Origin: Echinimonas agarilytica
GTDB lineage: Bacteria > Pseudomonadota > Gammaproteobacteria > Enterobacterales > Neiellaceae
Length of the DNA: 64,000 nt
Reading direction: 5' to 3'
Assembly: GCF_023703465.1 (NCBI RefSeq)
Contig: NZ_JAMQGP010000002.1
Location: 496,001 to 560,000 of the forward strand
Shown: positions 10,296 through 19,176 of the stretch, piece after piece
Position numbering within the stretch: the first letter of the stretch is position 1
How the letters are laid out: each line of letters opens with the position of its first letter
Made by a program: the position numbers and the translations under genes
Notes under the pieces: generated by a model
What the model was told of the DNA's origin: nothing
What the model saw: only the letters and a program-made list of their open reading frames with translations
Database searches by the model: none

Positions 10296-11183
10296 TTACA
10301 GCCACTTATTGCATCGACCTCTGAACGTGCCAATGCATACATTGTTGCCGCATGCATGGATATTTCTCGGCGCTTTACCCACACGTTTGTTCGTTGTGGG
10401 GTAACAGGCTTGATAGCGATATGCCCAATCTTCCACAAATTGATCAATATATCGCGCGGCATTATTTTTCGACGTGCCGCATGCTTGTCCTTTGCAATTG
10501 CGAACATTGGGGTTGCTAAAATATGCCACTCTTGAAGCACTGTATTCACTTGGGTAGCCCATCACCGTTGAAAAGCTATAGTCGATACCGTGTCCCCTGG
10601 AGTATTTATGCGGACGACCGTCTCCGCGACTGCCTTGTTTAGGGCCATGACCCGCACCTAAGTTATGGCCAATTTCATGGGCCATAGTCATGGTGCAAAC
10701 ACTGTCTAAGCTTGAAATGTTTGTTCCTTTAAATGCGGCTTCCCGATCTTGACGGTAACCTCGATAAGAGGTGCCCGGAGGAAAGTGAGCAATACCACAA
10801 AGGCCGTTGTCGTTTGCACTTCTAGGCCTGTGGTTGGTGGCATAAACTGTTAAATGAGGTTTATGGGAATTGCGCAATGACATTATGGTGGCAGTGGTTG
10901 AGGTGTGCGTTGAACTTGATAAACTATTGAGTAACGTACTTGACGCTTCTTGATCGTTCGCTACATTGGCAACACCGTGGTGAACGAGCCGGATGCGGGT
11001 ACTCATCTGACTATTTGAGAATGCCGTATTCGCCAATGCAACTTCGGCTGCAATTTTAGCACCTATGTTCGAGTATTTAGCACTGTAACTTATGGGGTAA
11101 ACCACCATCACATCCAGCGTGGTAGCATGGGCCGCTTGAGCCATGAACAGCAAAGCGCCGATGCTAGTGATGAGTTTTTTCAT
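10296..11183 (-). CDS. Secreted metzincin-type zinc metalloprotease (reprolysin-like)
   Basis: A 295-residue protein with a signal peptide (residues 1-20, site after AHA). The zinc site is the full metzincin consensus HEIGHNLGAGH at 169-179 (ligands His169, His173, His179; catalytic Glu170), followed by the Met-turn STVMGY with Met208. Eight or more Cys residues, mostly in the C-terminal half, suggest disulfides in the secreted form. No GlyGly-CTERM or PPC domain follows the catalytic domain, so it is a compact enzyme, probably periplasmic or exported. The start was set at MKKL (11183) behind GGAAGAAAG rather than at the ATG 42 bases upstream. It overlaps the upstream gene by 20 bases, indicating translational coupling. 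Confidence 0.85.
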   Translation of the reverse strand: MKKLITSIGALLFMAQAAHATTLDVMVVYPISYSAKYSNIGAKIAAEVALANTAFSNSQMSTRIRLVHHGVANVANDQEASSTLLNSLSSSTHTSTTATIMSLRNSHKPHLTVYATNHRPRSANDNGLCGIAHFPPGTSYRGYRQDREAAFKGTNISSLDSVCTMTMAHEIGHNLGAGHGPKQGSRGDGRPHKYSRGHGIDYSFSTVMGYPSEYSASRVAYFSNPNVRNCKGQACGTSKNNAARYIDQFVEDWAYRYQACYPTTNKRVGKAPRNIHACGNNVCIGTFRGRCNKWL

Positions 11184-11856
11184 GATTACTTTCTTCCGTG
11201 TTGTTGTGTAAAAATTCCGTATCATTCTGATTAGAAACTATATCGCTGGCAGCCAAAGCAATCACAATAGGTTGCATTCCCGCTAAGCTTTCCAATTTGT
11301 AGGTCGTGGTCTCCGACATAATTTCGCCGTATGCATAGTCTTCACCCAACACCGCAATAGCTGCATATTCGGGCCCAAGACCTTCGATGTAACCATTCAC
11401 TAACAGGCCTTCGTTCATTTGTTGTGTGGAGTTAATGATGATATCGAGATGACTATTTGAGTCGAGAACGAAATTTAAGACGTCTCCACTTTTAAGTGTG
11501 CTGATTTGCGCTAAGTCTATTTGAAGTGCAAACAGCTCACTATTGGGAGTTGAAAGTTGTTTTTTTAAGGTTGTGAGCAGCGTGTCATCTAAGATCGGAC
11601 TGGTTTGCATATGAGTATTTTGTAGCGTTTGATTAAATGTGGGAGTTGCGATGGCTACTTGTGCTTGTTCAACGCCGCTTTCTGGAGGAACCGTCAAAGG
11701 AGAGTGTTCGGCAATCGTTGTCTCTTTAGTTATATGAGAAGGGGGGGCGTGTGTTGTATTGGTTATGGGCGAACTTTGGTCGCTACAGTCATTGCAGAAC
11801 AGGTATACGCTAACCAGCGCTATTGCCACAATCGTCGTGATTAGTATGTATTTCAT
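11164..11856 (-). CDS. Membrane-anchored protein, possible separate propeptide or partner of the metalloprotease
   Basis: 230 residues: an N-terminal membrane segment (about 3-20), a Ser/Thr/Pro-rich spacer (about 25-80), then a compact domain (about 95-205). The domain pattern with short beta strands (GDVLNFVLDSN..., LLVNGYIEGL, YAYGEI, TTYKLESL) recalls the propeptide region that precedes the catalytic domain in many single-chain bacterial reprolysin-like proteases. Here it would be a separate polypeptide whose 3' end overlaps the protease start by 20 bases. This is inference from fold pattern and context; no family was firmly recognised. The last residues are His-rich (EKTHH). Confidence 0.55.
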   Translation of the reverse strand: MKYILITTIVAIALVSVYLFCNDCSDQSSPITNTTHAPPSHITKETTIAEHSPLTVPPESGVEQAQVAIATPTFNQTLQNTHMQTSPILDDTLLTTLKKQLSTPNSELFALQIDLAQISTLKSGDVLNFVLDSNSHLDIIINSTQQMNEGLLVNGYIEGLGPEYAAIAVLGEDYAYGEIMSETTTYKLESLAGMQPIVIALAASDIVSNQNDTEFLHNNTEESNHEKTHH

Positions 11857-12236
11857 GTTTGATTTATTAATTCCCTGTAAATCATTGATTTAGGTAGACT
11901 AGTGTATTTGATCTGGATGTCAAAAGTTATTCTGTTAATTGTTGGATATTGATTATGTTGTTGAGAGAAAGAGCTGGATTGAGCAGACTCCGTTGATTGA
12001 TATTCATTGAGTGGCGGGCTGGGGAGTCTTCAAACAAGCTTTCTGTAACAGTGCGATGAAAATTGCTTTCATTCGGTCTTTTGGGGAACTGAACTGAATG
12101 CGATTTATCCAATTCGCTCAAAAGGCAGTCGATTGCAACATTTGCCTTAAAAAATTGTTGACAGGATCGGGGCATCTGCATAGAATGCCGCTCGCTCTCA
12201 GGGCATGACGTCAAGTCTGACTGAGTGCAAAACCCA
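11857..12236. other. Intergenic region carrying two outward-facing promoters
   Basis: 380 bases between the minus-strand propeptide/protease unit and the tRNA operon. The tRNA promoter (12158-12186) is clear. The promoter of the protease unit should lie near 11860-11930 on the minus strand but could not be pinned down. A frame on the minus strand (11927-12244) runs across the tRNA promoter and is not a gene. Confidence 0.5.
12158..12186 (+). promoter_or_regulatory. Strong sigma-70 promoter of the tRNA-Ala/Glu operon
   Basis: TTGACA (12158-12163) and TAGAAT (12181-12186) with the ideal 17-base spacer, followed by a GC-rich discriminator (GCCGCTCGCTC) typical of stringently controlled stable-RNA promoters. 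The first tRNA begins about 50 bases downstream. Confidence 0.88.
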
Positions 12237-12312
<76 letters not shown>

Positions 12313-12417
12313 AGAATATCGTTTAAATTGATCATTCAATTTAAACCATCAACGAGGAATTAGGCGCCTCTCTCTTTACGAGAAAAAGTTGATGTAAAAC
12401 TGACACCGCTTTCGTGT

Positions 12418-12493
<76 letters not shown>

Positions 12494-12571
12494 TCTCTTC
12501 GTATCGGAGATTAAACGATGCGTTTGGGCCAGCGTTCATTTCGGTGAGCGTAAAAAGGTCACACTCTGTGT

Positions 12572-12647
<76 letters not shown>

Positions 12648-12725
12648 TCTCTTCGTATCGGAGATTAAACGATGCGTTTGGGCCAGCGTTCATTTCGGTG
12701 AGCGTAAAAAGGTCACACTCTGTGT

Positions 12726-12801
<76 letters not shown>

Positions 12802-12846
12802 TCTCTCTTTCCGGAGATCAGAGTTAGCATTACGCTAAACACAAAG

Positions 12847-12869
12847 AAGTCGCTTAGGCGGCTTTTTTT
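12847..12869 (+). terminator. Terminator of the tRNA-Ala/Glu operon
   Basis: Stem AGTCGC / GCGGCT with one G-U pair around TTAG, followed by seven T. It lies 46 bases after the last tRNA. Confidence 0.75.
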
Positions 12870-12955
12870 GTGTCCAAAATTTGGTTTTATTTTTGCGACT
12901 CATTCCATTTTTAATCACGTACGTGTACCTACTAAGTCAATCCTCTTTTTTGGGC

Positions 12956-12985
12956 ATAAAAAAGCCGCGGGGACACGCGGCGAAA
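12956..12985 (-). terminator. Terminator of the DUF3718-like gene
   Basis: On the minus strand the stem GCCGCG / CGCGGC is followed by TTTTTTATG; a run of A precedes it. It is about 80 bases downstream of the stop codon at 13065. Confidence 0.8.
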
Positions 12986-13064
12986 ATTGATCAAAAGAAA
13001 AAACAAACTATGTTTGCCAGATTGAACCTCTCAGTTGACAGAAAACTTAGAGGGCTAGCGACAA

Positions 13065-13403
13065 TCAGGCCTTCGGCTTGGTCTTAGCTGAAGATTTTAC
13101 AAGGTCCTGTACTTGGACGTTCCCTTCTTGGTACGTGCGAATTAGGTTTGCGGTTCTATCGGCACCATTTTCTGCAGCAAATGTACCTATATCATTGCCA
13201 TTACACACCACGCCATTTGCGACCTTCTTCATGCTCAAGCGATATGATTGAGCGGTTTTTCGAAGTTCAAGGGTGCTGTTCGACAAACTGCTATAACAAA
13301 TATCTTGTAAGGCGCTTTTCAGCTGATCATCCATGCTATCGGCATGAGCTGCACTGGCAAAAATAGCAGTACTTAATACGGCTGTAATTATTGAAGCTTT
13401 CAT
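13065..13403 (-). CDS. Small secreted protein resembling DUF3718
   Basis: 112 residues with a signal peptide (about 1-21, AHA|DS). The mature part has two Cys residues (DICYSS and VVCNGNDI) that could form one disulfide; the segment around VVCNGNDIGTFAAENGA resembles the DUF3718 family of marine gammaproteobacteria. The function of that family is unknown. The start is preceded by GGAAGGACC. It is a single-gene unit with a terminator. Confidence 0.7.
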   Translation of the reverse strand: MKASIITAVLSTAIFASAAHADSMDDQLKSALQDICYSSLSNSTLELRKTAQSYRLSMKKVANGVVCNGNDIGTFAAENGADRTANLIRTYQEGNVQVQDLVKSSAKTKPKA

Positions 13404-13563
13404 GGTCCTTCCTCTCCAGTTGTTTGGACAGGATTAATGCTAAACCTATTTTTTATTGAAGGTATTACCGGGTATGACAGACATGTAACAGATGTGAATG
13501 ATAAATGATGAAATATTGTATACAAATTTGTTAAATTGATTACCTATCAATGAGTTGAAAATA

Positions 13564-13598
13564 TTTTTTGGGGCGTTAGTTGGCAATGCCCCAAAAAA
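13564..13598 (-). terminator. Terminator downstream of tesA
   Basis: Stem TTTTTTGGGGC (13564-13574) / GCCCCAAAAAA (13588-13598). On the minus strand it ends in a T-run, about 50 bases beyond the tesA stop. Confidence 0.8.
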
Positions 13599-13649
13599 TC
13601 ATTCATGCTTTCTATTTCTTTTTTACAAATTGAAACATTCTCGCAAGCC

Positions 13650-14264
13650 TCACTCGTTTATATTGGCAAGCAAGAATGGGGCAATAAAGTCAGCAATTTT
13701 GGGCTGAGCCGCCAGATTAGGATGGAGGCCGTCGGGCTGCATTAATTGTTGATTTGGCGCGATGTCTATTAAAAAGAACGGCATGAGAGCAATATTGAAC
13801 TGTTGCGCCAAATCTGCGTACATACGAGTGAAAGACTGCGTATAACGTGGGCCATAGTTAGGTGGAATCATAATCTCTGCCAGCACAACGGTGGCGCCGC
13901 TATCGATTGATTTTTGGATCATTAACTCAAGATTTTGGCGGACCGATGGTATTTTATAACCGCGCAACCCATCATTTGCGCCGAGTTCAATTAAGACTAA
14001 GTCGGGTTGATGTGCTCTGAGAGCGGAAGGTAACCGAATGACTCCACCTTGCGTGGTTTCCCCCGAGACACTTGCATTCACAAGCTTGAGTTGAGGTGTC
14101 GAGGTTTTCCAACGTTCGGCAAGTTGAATAGGCCAAGCTTGGTGCGGCTCTAATCCATAACCGGCGCTTAAGCTATCACCAAACACCAATATGGTTTTGG
14201 CATAAGCCGTTTGCGCCAAACATGAAAAAATAACCACTAAACAACAAACGAGACTTTTAAACAT
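13650..14264 (-). CDS. tesA: TesA-type periplasmic esterase/thioesterase (SGNH hydrolase)
   Basis: 204 residues with a signal peptide (about 1-22). All SGNH blocks are present: GDSLSAGYGL with nucleophile Ser31, VSGETTQGG, LGANDGLRG, and DGLHPN with the catalytic Asp and His. E. coli TesA (thioesterase I / protease I / lysophospholipase L1) is the model; the natural substrate is broad. The start at 14264 uses AGGAG about 10 bases upstream. Its ATG overlaps that of the divergent ybbA by two bases (CATG), so its promoter must lie within ybbA. The tesA/ybbA/ybbP arrangement is conserved in enteric bacteria. Confidence 0.93.
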   Translation of the reverse strand: MFKSLVCCLVVIFSCLAQTAYAKTILVFGDSLSAGYGLEPHQAWPIQLAERWKTSTPQLKLVNASVSGETTQGGVIRLPSALRAHQPDLVLIELGANDGLRGYKIPSVRQNLELMIQKSIDSGATVVLAEIMIPPNYGPRYTQSFTRMYADLAQQFNIALMPFFLIDIAPNQQLMQPDGLHPNLAAQPKIADFIAPFLLANINE

Positions 14265-14955
14265 GACTACAACTGCTCCTGAATATGTGTTGAATGCTAG
14301 TGCAATACGAAAAGATGTCAGCACTCGGGATCATGACTTGACCATACTTCAACCGACTGATTTGAAAGTCAAGCGCGGTACAACTTTGAGCGTTGTTGGC
14401 GCCTCAGGGTCGGGAAAGTCCACGTTATTGAGTGTATTAGCTGGGCTCGATGTGCCCAGTTCAGGTTCGATTGATTTATTAGGTCAAGATATTGCTCAGT
14501 TGGATGAAGACAAAAGAGCTGCCGTTCGTGCCGGACAGGTTGGATTTGTGTTTCAGTCGTTTATGTTATTGCCGGGGCTGACTGCGTTAGAAAATGTCAT
14601 GCTTCCTGCAGAGCTTGAAGGGTTAGCGGACGCCAAGGAACGCGCGCTTCGGTGGCTCACAAAAGTAGGATTGGCAGACCGTGCTGATCATCGCCCAGCC
14701 GAACTTTCTGGAGGGGAACAGCAGCGTGTTGCAATTGCTCGTGCTTTTGTTACTGATCCTGCCTTGGTGTTTGCGGATGAGCCCACTGGAAACCTCGATA
14801 GCCAAACAGGACATACGATTAACGAATTGCTGTTCTCAACCCATGCCGAGCAAAACACCACGTTAATTCTTGTGACTCATGATGACGAGTTGGCGCGCCA
14901 GTGCCAATATCAATACCGAATGAATGCAGGCATTCTAACAGAGGTTGTTGCATGA
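14263..14955 (+). CDS. ybbA: ABC transporter ATP-binding protein YbbA (LolD/MacB-like)
   Basis: 230 residues. Walker [11 protein letters not shown]-loop [12 protein letters not shown], signature [14 protein letters not shown], Walker [13 protein letters not shown] and switch His (VTHDD) are all intact. It powers the FtsX-type permease encoded by the next gene, whose ATG overlaps its stop (ATGA). Systems of this type act as mechanotransmission or lipid/lipoprotein-related ABC modules; the substrate of YbbAP is not firmly known. No good ribosome site precedes 14263; GTG 14287 or TTG 14290 are alternative starts. Confidence 0.9.
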   Translation: MTTTAPEYVLNASAIRKDVSTRDHDLTILQPTDLKVKRGTTLSVVGASGSGKSTLLSVLAGLDVPSSGSIDLLGQDIAQLDEDKRAAVRAGQVGFVFQSFMLLPGLTALENVMLPAELEGLADAKERALRWLTKVGLADRADHRPAELSGGEQQRVAIARAFVTDPALVFADEPTGNLDSQTGHTINELLFSTHAEQNTTLILVTHDDELARQCQYQYRMNAGILTEVVA

Positions 14956-17432
14956 ACTGGTTCACAATGCAACGCCGGCATTGGCGTCAGGGCGAAACAT
15001 GGTTGTTGTTTATTTCTGTAACATTAGCCGTTTTTGCTTGCTACTCGCTCACATCGATGGGCGTTTTAATGCAACAGTCTTTGATGCGCACGTCAGCAGA
15101 GTTAATGGGGGCAGATCGTATTTTGAGTGCCACCCGCAAAGCTGAGCCAGACTGGCTGGCTCAGGCTCAAAGCCAAGGGGTGTCATACAGCGAGCAGTGG
15201 TTGTTTAATTCGATGATTTTTGCTGATGACTCAGATGATGCTGAGATGCAGTTAGCGTCGGTCAAGGCGGTTGATTCAAACTACCCAGCAAAAGGCGAGT
15301 TATTGGTTGAAACTCAAGATGGAACTTTCATGAAACGCCCTAAAGCGGGCGAGATTTTTGTGGATAAACGCTTCGAAGAGTTATTGGGGTTAACCCTTGA
15401 ACAGCCTTTAAAACTTGGTGTGGCATCATTTAACATTGCCGGTTGGATTGTTCGTGAACCCGATTCAGGCCTGAGCATATTTGGAAACCTGCCTAGCATT
15501 ATTATGCAATTAGATGATGTGGAGACCACCGAAATCATTCAGCCAGGGAGCCGCCTTCGGTATCGTTATCTACTTACTGCGAGTGACCAGCAGCTCAACG
15601 CGTACGATGAATGGATTAAGCCTCAATTAACTGAAATTTATCGATATGAGGGCGTGGGTGATGAAGGCTTTGCATTGTCAGATGCGCTCAAACGTAGCGA
15701 TACATTTTTACGTTTGGCCGGCCTTTTAACCATGCTACTCACACTTGCTGCAATGGCAGTTATCAGTGCCCGTTTTGCCGATATGCAACGCCGAGAAGTG
15801 GCGTTATTCAAAGCCTTGGGGCAATCTCGAAACGTATTGGTCAAACGCTATGCTGCACTGATGTTCACTATTGTGGGGCTCGCCGGTGGCGTAGGACTTG
15901 TGTTTGGCCATCTTGCACTTGTGGGTTTGGCCACTCAACTCACGCAGATGATGCCTAACCTTGAAATTACGTTGGTACCTTCTGCGATATTGTTGAGTCT
16001 TGCGAGTGTAGGGGGAGGCTGTGCAATGTTCGCTTGGCGACCTTTCCGGTTCATGCTTGAAACCCCAGCTGCAAGTCTGATTCAAGGCTTGCAAGGCCAG
16101 CTCCCTAAGCCATCGATGCTATGGCGAGTCAGTCAAGTGGCGTTTGTATTTGCCTTATTGGCGGGTTTCGCTCAGTCGTTGTTATTAGCGGCATTGTTGC
16201 TAGCTTCAGGTGTGATTGCGATTGCGCTGGTGGCCATTGCGAGTCAAACCACCATTCGAGTGTTGGAAAAGGTGGGTGAAAAACGCAGTTTAGGTTACCG
16301 CCTAGCAGTGCGAAACCTTTCCCGTCGAGTGAGCCAAAATAGGCTGCTACTCAGTGGCTTTACCTTAGCCAGTTTAATGGTGATGAGTATTTTCTATGCT
16401 CGAAGTGATCTTATTGATCAATGGCGAAACCAATTACCAGAAGGCGCAGCCAACCACTTTGCAATGAATATTCAGCAACATCAGCAGCACCCTTTTTTGC
16501 AATGGCTAGATGCCCATCAGGTTAACTCTAGTTATATGTATCCAGTCATTCGAGGACGTTTGTCGGCGATTGCTGGTGAGCCGGTTGGCCAAGTGGTGAG
16601 TAAAGATGATGAAATGGCCCGACGCAGCATTCAGCGCGAATTGAGCCTGACCTATCGCAATGATTTACCAGAGGGAAATGAAGTTATTGAAGGCGAGTTC
16701 TTAACCGGCTCAGGACAAGTCTCTGTTGAATCTAAATTAGCGGAGCGCTTAAATATCAAAGTGGGTGACATGCTCGACTTCGACATCGCGGGTCAGCTGG
16801 CTTCGGCCAAGGTATCGAGTTTGCGAGAAGTTGATTGGAATAGCATGCGGCCAAATTTCTACATGATTTTTTCGGACGATGTGCTCGCTTCGTTCAACGC
16901 TAGTTATTTAGGCAGCTTCTATTTGAGCGATACGCAAAAAGGTATTGCGAATCAGTTGATACGAGAATTCCCTACAGTGACTTTGATTAGCGTTGACTCA
17001 GTGGTGCAACGCTTAGAGTCAGTCATTAAGCAATCGACGATGGCGATGACGGTGATCCTTGTTTTAGTCACGGCAGCAGCAGGGCTGTTATTGATCGCTC
17101 AAATACGCGCTGGGCTTGATGCTCGCCAACGAGAATTAATCACCATGCAAACCTTAGGTGCAAGTCGTCAATTACTGGTGAAAGTCACTCTACTCGAATT
17201 TGCACTATTAGGTTTGGTTGCTGGCTTGGTTGCCGTTATCGTCACAGAGCTGCTTTTAGGTGGGTTATTCATGTGGGTGTTTAAGCTGTCTGCGCAGCCC
17301 CATTTGATGTTGTGGCTGATTGGGCCAGCGTTTGCGTCCAGCATTATCACATTGACAGGGTGGCGACAGTGCCGTCGTATGCTCCGAGAAGGCGCTTTAT
17401 CACGCTTGCGTCAATCGATTAGTGGTGGCTAA
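14952..17432 (+). CDS. ybbP: ABC transporter permease YbbP, FtsX-domain protein
   Basis: 826 residues with the duplicated MacB/FtsX architecture: a membrane helix near 17-40, a large periplasmic domain (about 45-255), three-plus helices (about 260-395), further helices (about 400-450), a second periplasmic domain (about 485-690) and three C-terminal helices (about 700-810). The start was placed at 14952, whose ATG overlaps the ybbA stop, rather than at an in-frame ATG 51 bases upstream. It works with YbbA. Its stop overlaps the convergent yfcH stop by four bases. Confidence 0.9.
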   Translation: MNWFTMQRRHWRQGETWLLFISVTLAVFACYSLTSMGVLMQQSLMRTSAELMGADRILSATRKAEPDWLAQAQSQGVSYSEQWLFNSMIFADDSDDAEMQLASVKAVDSNYPAKGELLVETQDGTFMKRPKAGEIFVDKRFEELLGLTLEQPLKLGVASFNIAGWIVREPDSGLSIFGNLPSIIMQLDDVETTEIIQPGSRLRYRYLLTASDQQLNAYDEWIKPQLTEIYRYEGVGDEGFALSDALKRSDTFLRLAGLLTMLLTLAAMAVISARFADMQRREVALFKALGQSRNVLVKRYAALMFTIVGLAGGVGLVFGHLALVGLATQLTQMMPNLEITLVPSAILLSLASVGGGCAMFAWRPFRFMLETPAASLIQGLQGQLPKPSMLWRVSQVAFVFALLAGFAQSLLLAALLLASGVIAIALVAIASQTTIRVLEKVGEKRSLGYRLAVRNLSRRVSQNRLLLSGFTLASLMVMSIFYARSDLIDQWRNQLPEGAANHFAMNIQQHQQHPFLQWLDAHQVNSSYMYPVIRGRLSAIAGEPVGQVVSKDDEMARRSIQRELSLTYRNDLPEGNEVIEGEFLTGSGQVSVESKLAERLNIKVGDMLDFDIAGQLASAKVSSLREVDWNSMRPNFYMIFSDDVLASFNASYLGSFYLSDTQKGIANQLIREFPTVTLISVDSVVQRLESVIKQSTMAMTVILVLVTAAAGLLLIAQIRAGLDARQRELITMQTLGASRQLLVKVTLLEFALLGLVAGLVAVIVTELLLGGLFMWVFKLSAQPHLMLWLIGPAFASSIITLTGWRQCRRMLREGALSRLRQSISGG

Positions 17433-18340
17433 TCTAATGGCGATGATTTATTGATAAGGCGCTCTAGCGCTGGCCCTAACTCGGGGTGGTGGAAGTTAAA
17501 TCCCGCTGCCTCGATTTTTTTCGGGATGACTCTTTGGCCGCCCGTTAATAAGTTCGACATCTCCCCGAGCAATAGCTGCATCACTAACGCCGGTGTTTTG
17601 AAAATGTGAGGACGGTGTAGGGTTCGAGCGAGCGTCTCGCTAAATGCTTGGTTAGATACTGGGTTGGGGGCGGTGGCATTGAATGTGCCATACACGGTTG
17701 AGTTTTCAAGTAAGAATAAAATAATCCGAACCATGTCATCAACATGAATCCAACTCATGTACTGCGAACCATCACCAATAGGGCCACCCAAGCCCAAGCG
17801 ATAGGGTGGGAGCATTTTTTTCAAAGCGCCAAACTCTGGAGCCAATACAATCCCCGTTCGCACAATACAGACGCGTGTAATTTGGTTCACTGAGCGTGCA
17901 AGCTCTTCCCATTGTTGGCAAACATGATGAGCAAAGTCTGTCGCATCGTGACAGGGGCTTTTCTCATCTAGAATCTGGCAGCCTTGGCTCCCATAAAAGC
18001 CAATAGCAGAACCACTAATGAGTATTGGTGGGTGCTGACTTTTGCGAATATTCTCGGCCAATTGCGCGGTGAGCTGCCAGCGACTATCACAAATACGTTG
18101 TTTTTGGCGTTCTGTCCAACGCTTATCGGCAATGGGTTCTCCTGCCAAATTAATCACTGCATCAAAAGCATCAAAATCGGCTCCTGACGGCAGTGATGTT
18201 AGACAATGAATGTCGTGGCCTAAAATTCCGTAGGCTTTGTTCGGAGAGCGCGTGAGCACTGTTACATCGGATTGATGCTTTAAATGTTTAATCAGATGTC
18301 GGCCGATAAAGCCGGTGCCGCCAGTGACGAGTACTTTCAT
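17429..18340 (-). CDS. yfcH: YfcH-like NAD(P)-binding epimerase (TIGR01777 family)
   Basis: 303 residues. The Rossmann motif GGTGFIG lies at 7-13; an SDR-like Tyr (GSAIGFYGSQG) and the C-terminal DUF1731-like region (PALVMQLLLGEMSNLLTGGQRVIPKKIEAAGFNFHHPEL) identify the atypical extended SDR family of YfcH. Substrate unknown. folX lies 12 bases upstream on the same strand, the E. coli folX-yfcH order, so the two are probably cotranscribed. Confidence 0.9.
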   Translation of the reverse strand: MKVLVTGGTGFIGRHLIKHLKHQSDVTVLTRSPNKAYGILGHDIHCLTSLPSGADFDAFDAVINLAGEPIADKRWTERQKQRICDSRWQLTAQLAENIRKSQHPPILISGSAIGFYGSQGCQILDEKSPCHDATDFAHHVCQQWEELARSVNQITRVCIVRTGIVLAPEFGALKKMLPPYRLGLGGPIGDGSQYMSWIHVDDMVRIILFLLENSTVYGTFNATAPNPVSNQAFSETLARTLHRPHIFKTPALVMQLLLGEMSNLLTGGQRVIPKKIEAAGFNFHHPELGPALERLINKSSPLD

Positions 18341-18352
18341 AGCTTAGGACCG

Positions 18353-18724
18353 TTACGCAGAGTCTTTATGATAGCTTAGACTCAAAGATACGGAGTCGGC
18401 AAAGCGTAGTGCGTGAGGTTTGTCGACTTCGACTTCAGCAAAGGCGACCCAAGGATGCTCTGATGCTAACGCTAAAATATCTGAAGTCAGCTTTTCGAGC
18501 AGTGAAAATCGGTTATTTTCAACCAACGCGATAATTTGTTTAGTAATTGTTCGATAGTTAAGAGCATCGTCCATGTTGTCAGAAGTGGTGGCGTTGTCTG
18601 CTGGATAGCTGATTTTCACATTCACAATAATGTCTTGCTTGTTTTTGATCTCGTCAGTATTGATTCCAATATAGGTGCGAAGTCTTAAATTCTTAATGCG
18701 TATAGTTGCGGTAGCGCCTTGCAT
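18353..18724 (-). CDS. folX: Dihydroneopterin triphosphate 2'-epimerase FolX
   Basis: 123 residues, closely similar along the whole length to E. coli Fol[15 protein letters not shown] at the start, the central [11 protein letters not shown] and the [12 protein letters not shown] block, and [14 protein letters not shown] at the end. FolX rather than FolB is supported by the RIKNLRLRT start and by the neighbouring yfcH. It epimerises dihydroneopterin triphosphate at C2', a side branch of pterin metabolism. Confidence 0.93.
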   Translation of the reverse strand: MQGATATIRIKNLRLRTYIGINTDEIKNKQDIIVNVKISYPADNATTSDNMDDALNYRTITKQIIALVENNRFSLLEKLTSDILALASEHPWVAFAEVEVDKPHALRFADSVSLSLSYHKDSA

Positions 18725-18763
18725 AGTCAGCGGTTCTCTTTTTTGATAAATGAAGTGTACCTG

Positions 18764-19021
18764 TTAGTCGGTACTTGTTTTGTTGAGCTCTTTGAAAGAG
18801 CGGTTTAAGTCATATTTTTCATCTGTAACGATTTTTTCGAGCACTTGGATTCGTTGCTCTAATGACTTTATAGTTTGAGACTCGAGTTGTTCGAATTGTT
18901 TTTGTAAATCTGAGTTCGATGGATGCCTACGAGAGACAAGTATTTTTTCCAACAAACGGAGAAGGCCACCGCCCAAAAAAACGACAGCGACGATTAGGAA
19001 AGCTAGAGTAGTACCCTGCAT
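18764..19021 (-). CDS. Small membrane protein with coiled coil, PspB-like
   Basis: 85 residues: one N-terminal membrane helix (about 5-24), basic residues (SRRH), and a charged coiled coil (about 38-80). The stretch EQRIQVLEKIVTDEKYDLNRSFKEL resembles the C-terminal coiled coil of phage-shock-protein B. PspB partners with PspC and binds PspA, but no psp genes are nearby, so the role is open. It lies 39 bases upstream of folX on the same strand and may be the first gene of the operon. Confidence 0.6.
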   Translation of the reverse strand: MQGTTLAFLIVAVVFLGGGLLRLLEKILVSRRHPSNSDLQKQFEQLESQTIKSLEQRIQVLEKIVTDEKYDLNRSFKELNKTSTD

Positions 19022-19176
19022 AAAGCGTCATCCATGGCAAAATTAATTGCTCTAAAACTAGCACATATTCGCGTGAATTCAGAAGCTTTGTTGGTGCCGG
19101 TATTTACGTTATGAGAATGCAGTATAAGATCGGTATACTGACAATTACTTACCGAATCCTATGCAAGGAGCGTTGA

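Noticed and set aside
10281-10535. A plus-strand ORF of 84 residues
   Set aside because: Mirror of the metalloprotease 3' end; starts in the terminator loop region.
10296-11183. GlyGly-CTERM tail on the metalloprotease
   Set aside because: The C-terminus (CIGTFRGRCNKWL) has no Gly-Gly, hydrophobic helix or basic tail, so it is not a rhombosortase substrate.
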